A stretch of DNA of 64,000 nucleotides from Acholoe squamosa (taxonomy: Eukaryota > Annelida > Polychaeta > Phyllodocida > Polynoidae). Under the pieces are notes generated by a model that had not been told where the DNA came from, did no database searches, and saw only the letters and a program-made list of their open reading frames with translations. Shown in pieces: positions 8,484 to 17,180 of the stretch (positions are counted from its first letter, which is position 1; each line of letters begins with the position of its first letter). The position numbers and the translations under genes are program-made. The DNA is taken from the NCBI GenBank assembly GCA_949317995.1, contig OX439039.1, positions 15,367,282 through 15,431,281 of the forward strand. Direction: 5' to 3'.

Positions 8484-8954
8484 ATGCTTCACTACTATGG
8501 AACACCTCCATACCTGGCCCCTAGGGGTCAGTACGCTGAATACTACAGAAAATCACAGTTTGGGAACGGTGCTTTACCAGCGTACGGTGGCAGGGGCAGA
8601 CAAAGAGGGCACGGACTTGGTTCGTTAATAGGTGGTTTACTGAGAGGAGCTGTTCCCCTCTTAAGTAAAATAGGACGCTCAGCTGCCAAATCTGCAGGCA
8701 AAGCCTTGCTTACTACAGGAGCTGGAGTCTTGTCCGACGTGGTAACAGGAAAAGGCTTCAAGAAAAGTGTAGTTAGGAGAAGTAAAGCTACAGGGAAGAA
8801 CTTACTCAAAAGGGCTGCTTCTTCTGCTCAAGGATACATAAAAGGTACATCTGAACCTCCTCCAGTCAAACGACGAGCAACCGGCAAGCGCGGAGGACGT
8901 AAGGGGCAACGCGGCAGAGGCAGAGGACAAGCTAGAGGAAGGACCTTGTTCTAG
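8484..8954 (+). CDS. pVI/pX-like basic virion protein (156 aa)
   Basis: Starts 12 bp after the penton-like gene. Residues ~40-85 form a Gly/Ala/Leu-rich amphipathic helix region (GLGSLIGGLLRGAVPLLSK). The C-terminus is an Arg/Gly/Lys-rich tail with PPPVKRRATGKRGGRK and RGRGRGQARGR. Membrane-active helix plus basic tail is the hallmark of adenovirus pVI/pX-type proteins and their adintovirus counterparts. The likely role is DNA condensation and membrane disruption in the virion. The GRG repeats suggest arginine methylation sites. Position just before the major capsid gene supports the call. Confidence 0.75.
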   Translation: MLHYYGTPPYLAPRGQYAEYYRKSQFGNGALPAYGGRGRQRGHGLGSLIGGLLRGAVPLLSKIGRSAAKSAGKALLTTGAGVLSDVVTGKGFKKSVVRRSKATGKNLLKRAASSAQGYIKGTSEPPPVKRRATGKRGGRKGQRGRGRGQARGRTLF

Positions 8955-8956
8955 TC

Positions 8957-10273
8957 ATGAGTCTCCTTCATCCCAAGGGTCAGGTATGTGCAGTAGGTGA
9001 ACTAGACCTACACGCCTTGCCTGTCACTCAAAAGGACATATTAAAATGTCAAAAAATAACCAAAACTACCAACAATGCCCTGACTCCACACACTGAATCA
9101 TTTGACTTCACCTTCGAACCAAGCAACCTGTACACAGACCTCTCAGAAACTGAGCTGTACATGGAACTGGAAGCCGTGGCGGCAGACGGAACAACTCACC
9201 TTGCCGTAGGCATAGAAGCTGCTCCAGTCAACAACTTGGCACACGCTCTCTTTGCTTCCTGCCAGTTGCTGATAAATGGGGAGAAAGTCACCGGCAACAA
9301 TGAAGACTATGGTCTCAAGGCCTACATTTTGGACACAATTTGTTGCAACAAAGAAGACAAAGAGACTCGGTTGAAAGGGTGTCAAAAGTACATGAAAGAC
9401 ACCTGTGGTCACATGGAAGCCAGAGCGGGCGAAAATGCTGGATGGACGGCACGGAGAGCAGAGTTCAGTGCCCGCAACAAGCATGCCTTAGTAATGAAGC
9501 CGCACCTGGATTTAATTAAACAATGCAAGGTGCTGCCTCCGAACTGTGAAATCAAGTTCATATTCGAAAAAAATCAGCCCAATTACTACATGATGCAAGC
9601 AGCCGATCAAAACTACTGGGTCAAAATCACCAAAGCTGAAATGACACTTCTCCAAAAATGTGTCGAAGACGAGGTGGTGAAAACTCACGTCAGCAGTGTC
9701 AGGAATCCACATTGGGGCCCTTTCAACTATCACATAGCCAGGTGTAAAGTAACTAAACACACTTTGGACGGTGGCTCACAAGACTACAGTTGGACTCAAC
9801 CTGACACTACTCAGATCCCCACCAGGATAGTCTTGTGTATGATAAAGGAAACAGCAGCTGCTGGGACTAAGACAGAAAATCCTTTCAACTGCAGGCATTT
9901 CAACGTGAAGGAAATATGCGTGAGATATGACGATCAAAAGTTTGAGTTGAAGACCGACTTCGAAACAGGCAACTGCATCAGAGCCTACAGTCAAATGTTC
10001 ATAGACAGTGGGCTGTCGGCTTTGGGGCAAGACTGTGGCATAACTTTGGAAGATTTCAAAGATGGATATTCCTTCTTTGTTTTCGACCTCACCCCAGACA
10101 GAGCACCTGAAGACAGTCGTATAAATCTCATCAAGCAAGGAAAGCTGGGCATTTCCCTTAGGTTTGCCGCCCCGACTACTCACGCCATATCTGCCGTCTT
10201 GTGTTCCTTCTACGACAACAACATCCAACTAACGGCTGACTGTCTTCCTGTCACAGACTACCACATGAACTGA
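8957..10273 (+). CDS. Major capsid protein (double jelly-roll, hexon-like)
   Basis: 438 aa from ATG 8957, 2 bp after the previous stop. Diagnostic segments are PVNNLAHALFASCQLLINGE in the first jelly roll, a long central part with NPHWGPFNYHI, and a C-terminal FVFDLTPD followed by GKLGISLRFA and CSFYDNNIQL. These are the conserved features of Maverick/adintovirus hexons. The length is normal. No stop or frameshift interrupts it, which argues that the element is young or under selection. It is followed by the maturation protease, as in related elements. Confidence 0.92.
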   Translation: MSLLHPKGQVCAVGELDLHALPVTQKDILKCQKITKTTNNALTPHTESFDFTFEPSNLYTDLSETELYMELEAVAADGTTHLAVGIEAAPVNNLAHALFASCQLLINGEKVTGNNEDYGLKAYILDTICCNKEDKETRLKGCQKYMKDTCGHMEARAGENAGWTARRAEFSARNKHALVMKPHLDLIKQCKVLPPNCEIKFIFEKNQPNYYMMQAADQNYWVKITKAEMTLLQKCVEDEVVKTHVSSVRNPHWGPFNYHIARCKVTKHTLDGGSQDYSWTQPDTTQIPTRIVLCMIKETAAAGTKTENPFNCRHFNVKEICVRYDDQKFELKTDFETGNCIRAYSQMFIDSGLSALGQDCGITLEDFKDGYSFFVFDLTPDRAPEDSRINLIKQGKLGISLRFAAPTTHAISAVLCSFYDNNIQLTADCLPVTDYHMN

Positions 10274-10281
10274 GAAAAAAA

Positions 10282-10746
10282 ATGAGAACTTCAGACATAA
10301 CAGGTGCACTGGGAAACCATCCACACACAAGGCGTTTCTACCTGGGAACTTTTGCCAGTAATCAATGTCCTAAAAAACCAATTCCCTCTACATGTTTCGT
10401 CAGTAACACAGATCCAAGCTCTAAACCTGGTCAGCACTGGGTGGCATTTTACGTTTCTCATAACGGGAATGTATTCTACTTTGATCCCTATGGCTTACCT
10501 CCGTTTACTATATATCACCAGAGGTTCATGCAAAAGTCGTCAGATGGTCACGGGTCGTTCAGCAGAAAACAAGTGCAAAACTTTTACGCTAAAACGTGTG
10601 GAGCCCACTGCATTAACTTCCTCATAGAAACATGTCGGACCAAGGATCCACACCACACTGTGAAAAGGTTTTCTCAGGTCCCCTTCAACTTAATGGACAA
10701 AATAGTCAGGCCCTTCCTGAGAAAAAGAGAGAAGAAGAGGCAATGA
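10282..10746 (+). CDS. Adenain-like cysteine protease (capsid maturation)
   Basis: 154 aa from ATG 10282. The catalytic layout of the adenovirus protease family is visible: His in GQHWVAFY (~residue 53), the acidic residue in YFDPYG (~68), an oxyanion-type Gln in KQVQNFY (~101) and Cys in KTCGAHC (~112). In this family the enzyme cleaves capsid precursors during maturation. The basic C-terminus ends RKREKKRQ. The stop overlaps the next ATG in an ATGA junction at 10743-10746, suggesting coupled expression. Confidence 0.88.
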   Translation: MRTSDITGALGNHPHTRRFYLGTFASNQCPKKPIPSTCFVSNTDPSSKPGQHWVAFYVSHNGNVFYFDPYGLPPFTIYHQRFMQKSSDGHGSFSRKQVQNFYAKTCGAHCINFLIETCRTKDPHHTVKRFSQVPFNLMDKIVRPFLRKREKKRQ

Positions 10747-11057
10747 ATTTCGAGATGAGTCCAGAAGAAGTAGCAGTCAAAGCAGACGTGAGCAATCTTT
10801 TGGTGAAAGGAAAAGTTAAACGTGAACTGTACGTGATAGACGGGCTTCAGAGCACGGCGGAAGTAATAGACAAGATTCTCATCATCATGGCCGAGTTAAT
10901 GGACAAAGTGGTAGCCCTGGAGGAGAACGACATAGGAAGAAAGGCCTTGAAGGATTTAATGGAGAGAATGCGGGCCTTAGAGGACCGTAGTCAAAGTCCT
11001 ACTCCAGCCAAGACCGGGTGCAGTTGGTACTGCAACAAGAATTCATTTTCCATATAA
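10743..11057 (+). CDS. Small helical protein at the end of the capsid block (104 aa)
   Basis: The ATG at 10743 overlaps the protease stop by four bases. The same frame is open back to 10632, so a longer form inside the protease gene is possible. The protein is acidic and looks helical (EVIDKILIIMAELMDKVVAL, then a MERMRALEDR coil). It ends in a Cys-containing tail. I do not recognise a family. The ATGA overlap and even codon use argue that it is translated. A polyadenylation-like AATAAA follows at about 11134. Confidence 0.6.
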   Translation: MNFEMSPEEVAVKADVSNLLVKGKVKRELYVIDGLQSTAEVIDKILIIMAELMDKVVALEENDIGRKALKDLMERMRALEDRSQSPTPAKTGCSWYCNKNSFSI

Positions 11058-11133
11058 TATCCATGTACTCTGCTTGCAAAGCATATCTGATTATAATGAT
11101 TCATACCTAGCATGTACTCTGATAGGAAGAAAA

Positions 11134-11141
11134 AATAAAAA
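11134..11141 (+). terminator. AATAAA-type polyadenylation signal for the + strand transcripts
   Basis: AAAAATAAAAAG lies about 80 bp after the last element gene, the only such signal before the enhancer-like array. Confidence 0.5.
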
Positions 11142-11160
11142 GATTGAATTTAAAAAAAAC

Positions 11161-11592
11161 GAGTTGTGTCTTTGTTGCATTTAATCTCATATCAAAATAG
11201 TGAGTCATAAGTATTGCGTAAATTCATAGGAACATTGCATCAGAAAATGAGTCATGGTTATTGTGTAAATTCTTACAAGCATTGCGCAATGCACCCTCAT
11301 ACGTAGGTCATACGTTTTTGCAAGTAGGTTAGTAGGTCACTTCCGGTTTGTAAGTAGGTCAGCTCTAGGTATTGCACAATTCTTTTAATTTATGCATCTA
11401 GGTCAGGTCACTAGGTCAAATGGAATCCAGCTCTCTGATTGGTCGAAAAAACTAGGTCATAACCTTATGACGTCACTTCCTGTCAAATCCAGCCCTCTGA
11501 TTGGCTGAAACTAGGTCACTTCCGGTCTACCAGTAGGTCATGACCTAGTTAGTAGCTAATCCATTGCGCTCAGTTTGCATGTATATACTACT
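11161..11592. promoter_or_regulatory. Enhancer-like array at the right end of the virus-like element (possible terminal repeat)
   Basis: Dense known motif types are visible. Two AP-1 sites (TGAGTCA at 11201 and 11248) belong to a ~47-bp direct duplication. C/EBP palindromes are ATTGCGCAAT (11281) and ATTGCACAAT (11371). About nine AGGTCA nuclear-receptor half-sites fall between 11305 and 11540, including AGGTCATGACCT (11535-11546). A CRE TGACGTCA is at 11468, with three ACTTCC ETS-type cores and two GATTGG inverted CCAAT boxes. A TATA-like stretch follows at 11581. No gene is present. Maverick ends are inverted repeats with AG/CT termini; a candidate right end is the CTACT at about 11588-11592, just before a host repeat resumes. 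The left end is outside the window, so the border is unproven. Confidence 0.6.
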
Positions 11593-11805
11593 ATTGAGTC
11601 CCGGGGAGGGGGAATAATCTTTGTTTTCAAATTGGATTTATTGGTATAATATTGATTATTTATTGGTTTCGTGGTATAAAATAAGTAGTCAATGGATAAC
11701 TTATGACTCGTGTGTGTTAGCAAAGGATAATAACACTTGGCCTACGGCCTCGTGTCATTATCCTTCACTAACCCACACTCGTCATGAGTTATCCATTGGT
11801 TACTT
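11593..11805. repeat. SINE-tail plus hairpin MITE
   Basis: The segment from about 11596 (GAGTCCCGG..., then an AT-rich tract) recurs with divergence at 53,302-53,400. It ends in a hairpin with ~54-bp imperfect arms (11683-11736 and 11752-11805) around a loop reading GGCCTACGGCC. The same loop core occurs in the hairpin at 24,753, so the two belong to one MITE family. Confidence 0.75.
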
Positions 11806-12084
11806 GTTCAATATACCTGCTGCGAGGGTCCTTTGTAAACACACGATTCCACAGCTAGCACACATATGTGAATCAATACAGCAAGAAAAACTGACTTTCA
11901 AGAAAATTCGTTTGGACTTTACCGAGGTTAACCTAATGAAAATGCAAACATTTATTGGCAGTATTGCTATGTCTAATATATATCTCACTTGAAGGATAAT
12001 TATCTTGTTTGCATATGTGTAGAATACAACCAAAATTTTGGTCATCACAGTAACCTTAAGGTTCCATGTCCTATCTATCACCAG

Positions 12085-12588
12085 CTGATGGTTCCGGCCT
12101 GTCCCCTGGTCACCACACATGGCCTTTCACACTACGTATACCCCCTTACCTACCAGCCAGCTTTGAAGGACAATGGGGTCGTGTCATGTACTGGGCCAAA
12201 GCTGTCATTGACAGGCCATGGAAGGGCGATAATGAAGTCAGCAAGAGCTTCCAGGTCCACGGACAATTAGACCTCAACACTGACCCCGATGCCAAGGTAA
12301 GAAAACAACTGTGTACTTGTATACTATAAGTATGATATAAGAAGATATAATAAAAGTAATGACTGTTCTCCTGATACTTTGAGATGAAGCTTTCACAATG
12401 TCTTTCACAGAGACTACTTGATAGTGAGGTGCTTTCCTGTAATGTTTTTTTTGGGCTTCATTGTAGAAAATACACCGCTACACTGCATTATGGATATATG
12501 AGGATTCACTTTAAAGTTTGTGGAATGCCTGGTATATAATTCAAGGGTCAGATTAGAATGTGAACGAAGGGCAGAGAGAGAGATAGAG

Positions 12589-12652
<64 letters not shown>

Positions 12653-15600
12653 GGCTAATGTATTGATTACTTATTCCCATAAGATAAAGGTAATGATAAA
12701 TCTCCAGGTGTGTTTTGTCCTCTTCTCACATTCAAATTCTGGACTATTACGTTGATTCTAACAGAAACCGATAGAGGGCGTGGCAGAGATCATGGCGGGC
12801 ACCATGTGCTGTACTTCCGGTCCCATTACAGGACATATCTCACTGCAAAAACGAGGCTACGTACCTGGCCAAAGCATCCCCTTCAGCGTCAGGCTCCAAA
12901 ACAGCAGCAAAAAGAAGTTGTGCGGAGTCCGCGTTCAGTTGTGTCAGGTAGGACTATGTGTTATTTAGAAAGGTTCTTCTATGTGCTCTAACACTATAGG
13001 CCCTATATACTTAAAATTGTTTGTTATAGCTTTAAACACATCCTCTGTACTTCTTTCGGTTGCTGCTTTGATTATGGGTCTTGATAAGGTTAACCTTTTT
13101 CCCCCAGAGACCATTTCTTAACACGCTATGACTGTTCACCTTATTTCAGGGACATTACTGCCCTATATTGATAGCCCTGCTCTCCCTACTGTTCTACGAC
13201 TGACTGCCCTAGCAAACTCTATGTAAAGACTACGTATATGATAATCGTATAGAGCATGTAGTATGGCACTATATATACCTACAGTCACTATTTTCTGGGG
13301 TTTCAAATTGTAGTGACTGTGTGCAGTCATAGTTCCTTAAGAAATGGCCTCCCAATATGGATTCCACGCGGTGATACGAATAAGACCTCTTGTGTGGCTT
13401 AAGAAAATCAGCTTTAGACTCTCGTTGCCCTTAATAGTTCGAAGTCTGACAGCTTCGTATGTAAGAGATATATATGTATGGATTCAGGTATAATACCTAA
13501 CATATGTTAGACAAAAAAAAACACAGATTTCAGAGCATAAATGAGACATGCCTTCTAATATGGTTTTAAATATGGCTACCAATATGGCTTCTAATATTAC
13601 TTCCAATGTGGTTTATTAAATGACTTCCGTATTGTTTACTTTATCAGTTTCCAAAGGGGCTTTCAGTATGCCCTCTTTTTTTTTAGGTTCTTATGGAATC
13701 TTCATTCTACACAGTTCTGTATTCAATAGCTGTAAGACCCCAGCCTTTGCAGAACTCAAATCATTCGAAATATCCCATTTCTGGTGTTTGTAGTCAGGCA
13801 GTACTTCTATCGAAATATAGATCGAGATGATCTCATGCCCTTGATTAAAAGTACCTGTCTCCAAAATTAGATGCAGTCTCTATTTTCCAAATGAAATAGC
13901 TATAGGTCCTGAGGTATCTACACGTGTGCATTCTGATGCACTAGATGTGCAGAGGAAAGGGCTACCATTGAGCGTTAATTTTGCTCTAAGGACCCCTGGA
14001 GCATGTTGCTCCTATGGTAAAAAAAGCTGTCAGTAGGTACCTTCTTTTCAAAAGAAGTCACGCTCTGCTTCACCATTCAACTTGCACTCACCACATTAGT
14101 CTGAAAAGTCACCTGTCTTGTTTAAAACAGAGAGAGCTGCACTATCAGGTACCTACTCATGTCTGACACTCGATAGTTTATTATACTGACTGACTTCTCC
14201 CAACTAGGTACCTACTCAAATCCCCCTTTTTTAGCACCATACTTGAATGACCACTTGTGAGCAACAAAAGGGACAGGTCATAACTACATGAAAAGAAATG
14301 ACTGAAAATGAGGGCATTTTTAGCCAGCTCTTCCCTTTTCTATAGGAGCAACACCCTCCAGACAGAGCTAACGGTGTAGGAACCACCAAAACACATGTTT
14401 GTATATATGTCGACATACTGGGGAACCAAAGGTTGTTTGCTTGTATAAGGCCTAGGACAAACTAGCCTCTCATTTTTTTGCATCTGTACTCATGGTTGCT
14501 TGGCAGGTGGAGATGTACGTGAGATGCTGTTTATTAGTGCTCAGTAAGACACTGAGCATGCTCAGTTAGAATACAACAAGGAGAGAATCTAGGGATATAT
14601 ATTTACATAAATGCAGACCAGAAAAACATGAGTGGGTGGGTTTTATTATACAATGCTTCGTTACAGATCTTCCACGGATTACCTTTTGCACAGCACACCG
14701 CTTTGGTTACGATGAATTTCAGTGACAGTGAAGATGCCTTAAGACCCTTCATACAGATTCATGATAGAGATAATAGTATTAAGATAATTGTGCACTTTGT
14801 AATCTAATTTTTGGTAATCTGAATTTAGTTGGACTTATAAAAGCTTCTCAACACTAACATGTATGGTCTTCCATCAAAATCATCCACCTATTTTAACTTA
14901 TTACAGCAAGTGACCTTCCGTGCCGATAAACAAGTTCGGAAAACCAATGTCATGCTGAAGGGACTGACCAAAGGCGATGTGGCTCCAGGCGAGAACATTG
15001 CATGGGACGGAGAGGTAGAAAATATCCCATCCATACCCCCTACAAAACTAGGAGGAGGCTGCAAGAATATTGAAGTCAAATATCTGTTATCGGTAGGTAG
15101 ATCTAGAAAGCCGTTATATCTTACTTATGTTTAAACTAAACCATGCACTAATTTGGGTTACATATGTATCAACTCATTTCATATATGTAAAGAAAACCCT
15201 AATTTATATCTTGCTAACAAACTAGTTAATGCATGATTTTATTTAACAAGTTATGGATGATTTAGTTGATTACAACTTAAAATTATATTATAGAAAATAA
15301 AAGGACTTTTATTTCATGCATTAACTAGTTTGTTCGGTACATTGTATATATAACAAACCTTTAGTTCATTAGAAATTTTATGAAATAAATGTGAAATCCT
15401 AAAAATAACATTGAAATGCTATACTAATAACTCCTACATACCTTCTCTAAATCAAATTCTTGAATTCTTTCTATCATGATACTTTCATCTAATACTTTGT
15501 TCTTTCCGTGACATCACTCTATTATGTTTGTCCACTTAATAATTTCGCATCTTTTCAGTTATATTTTGATGAAACTCATTTCATGTGATCATTTTCTATT

Positions 15601-17180
15601 GACTTGGTTGATTTTGCTTGTCAGAATATTTGTGTTGCATCAAAAAGATATGTGTGTTTGCGGATTCCCCTGCTACCATAATACCCCGCATATAAGCAGC
15701 ACCCTGAGTATAGAGCATACACTGAAATCACTTTATTTTATTTTTTGGTGACATTTACCCATGCAACCAGACTTGGTCGCTCGATCTCATCACACACCAA
15801 TTGTTATGGGATGAGGTCCGTACAAGGCATGAATGGTTAGTGGGTGGTTTTCAGCAGAGAAACCCCCAAAAACCCCTGACATCAGGCACTTTTTATAAGG
15901 TGCAGAAGGGGTTTTCCTCTGATATAAGCTGGTTCTTATATATCCGAAGTATTATGGTATGTTCTAGGACTAGTCTCCATAAAGGAATATGGGCATGTTT
16001 TCTTTTTCTATTTCTTCATTTTTATATGCTTGACTCTTAGAACTTCTGTCCCAATGACGCTTAACTGCATGCATAATTAAATTACAATGATGAACATTAA
16101 AAATGTAATTTAGATTTAGGCAGACATACTTTCAAAGAATTAGGGGGAAATGCTAGATAGCGGTCCTCATACCTAACAATACTATAGTCCATGAAGTCAT
16201 AGAGTCACCGTAGAATACATTATACAGATAAGACCGGTAAATCTTTACTAAGAACTTAACGGCGTTTGCTGACTTAGCTTCATGCACGTCATGTTTTGCT
16301 AATAGCATACTATTTGTTTGTGAGATGACTCCAAAAATACGAACTTGTTGACCCTCCCCTCATCTGATTCTTATTTTGACTTATTCCGTGTTCTCATTTC
16401 TGTTAAGACTAATCAATTGGAGTAGCAAGTTACAAGCTCCAGGAGAGCCAGGGGCCTCTACACGACCTCAGAGAGTGCTTTGGGGATGTAAAACATAAAG
16501 ACGATGTTATAAACTTAGGAAATGAGACAGTTCCAGCAGAAGGGAGGTCTCCAAGGCTTTGAGGAAAAAGTAGGCCAATTCGGGAAAGGTCCCTCTGAGA
16601 AGTAATTAATGAATGAGGCAATTTCTCGATTCTAACAGCTCTGTTGGAAGAAGGGTACCAATCTGCTGACTGATTTTCATTTATATTTATTTATATTTCG
16701 TGAAACCATCATCCGAAGAGACATGGCATAAACAATATCCTTTAGGGGTTCAAATAATATCTACCCTAAATGTTAAATGTTAGTACAAAACAAAGTTAAC
16801 TTTACAGAATGAGCACCACAGCATATGCTTACACTACACTTGTCTTCCCTCATAGGGGATCTGAATGACTTGGGACTTGCTCATTTCAACTCATTCCAAA
16901 TTTCTAATGCTGTTCCTCCCTTTGCTGTACCTTTCAGGTCGTTGCCCAACCGGCCGGTCCTGGCAAGTCATTGGAGGTGCCGGTGGAGGTCATTCTGGGC
17001 ACCATCCCCCTACGGAAGACGGAATCCGGCACCCCAATGCTGACAGTCAAGGCTGCCGCAAAGCAACTTGGAGAGGGCGGACTGGAGACTGTTCAGTTGG
17101 CAAGGGGCGCGAAGGGCACTGGTCGCAGCCCCAGACCAAGCCCACGGCCGAGTCCAATGTCCAAGCGCACAGCCAAATGA
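12085..17180 (+). CDS. Arrestin domain-containing protein (ARRDC-like), N-terminal exon(s) not in window
   Basis: Four exons with GT-AG borders are visible: 12085-12296, 12765-12947, 14907-15092 and 16938-17180. Junctions between them are phase 0. Exon 1 here starts in the middle of the arrestin N-domain (HTWPFTLRIPP, SFEGQWGRVMYWAKAVIDRPW). Exons 2 and 3 encode the inter-domain and C-domain strands (GYVPGQSIPFSVRLQNSS; VKYLLS). Exon 4 encodes EVPVEVILGTIPLR and a Ser/Pro/Arg/Lys-rich tail. ARRDC proteins act as adaptors that link membrane cargo to ubiquitin ligases through C-terminal PPxY motifs. No PPxY motif is present in this tail. The missing N-terminal ~90 residues must lie left of the virus-like element. 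Confidence 0.85.
12596..12650. repeat. (GA)n microsatellite
   Basis: About 27 AG dinucleotides in the intron between the first two visible arrestin-gene exons. Long frames through it are artefacts. Confidence 0.95.
12948..13996. other. Intron sequence, no gene seen
   Basis: Arrestin-gene intron DNA. It contains a diverged copy of a dispersed repeat near 13270-13360 (CTACAGTCACTA ... TTGTAGTGACTG) and short repeats of the phrase ATGGCTTCTAATAT near 13560-13620. Confidence 0.6.
13997..14360. repeat. Intact MITE with ~24-bp terminal inverted repeats
   Basis: The left end reads GGAGCATGTTGCTCCTATGG and the right end CTATAGGAGCAACACCCTCC, which are inverted copies of each other. It lies in an arrestin-gene intron. 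A second copy, split by the LTR retroelement, occupies 28223-28412 plus 44542-44714. Confidence 0.85.
15216..15334. repeat. Short MITE with perfect 20-bp inverted ends
   Basis: AACAAACTAGTTAATGCATG (15216-15235) is repeated exactly in inverse orientation at 15315-15334, with an AT-rich 79-bp centre. It lies in the intron before the last arrestin-gene exon. Confidence 0.9.
15335..16937. other. Intron sequence, no gene seen
   Basis: Last intron of the arrestin-domain gene. It is AT-rich with no frame of coding character. Confidence 0.6.

Larger units (their letters stand above)
1..11592 (+). mobile_element. Integrated Maverick/Polinton (adintovirus-type) element, left end outside window
   Basis: Packaging ATPase, rve integrase with chromodomain, penton-like, pVI-like, hexon-like and adenain-like genes lie contiguously on one strand, with a divergent large gene to the left. 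This set defines the group. All visible frames are open, with short spacers or overlaps, in contrast to the broken LTR element further right. The border with host DNA is near 11.59 kb, where a repeat also present at about 53.3 kb begins. Confidence 0.9.

Noticed and set aside
12414..12680. Minus-strand ORF with a long Ser-Leu repeat
   Set aside because: It is the translation of the (GA)n microsatellite in an intron.
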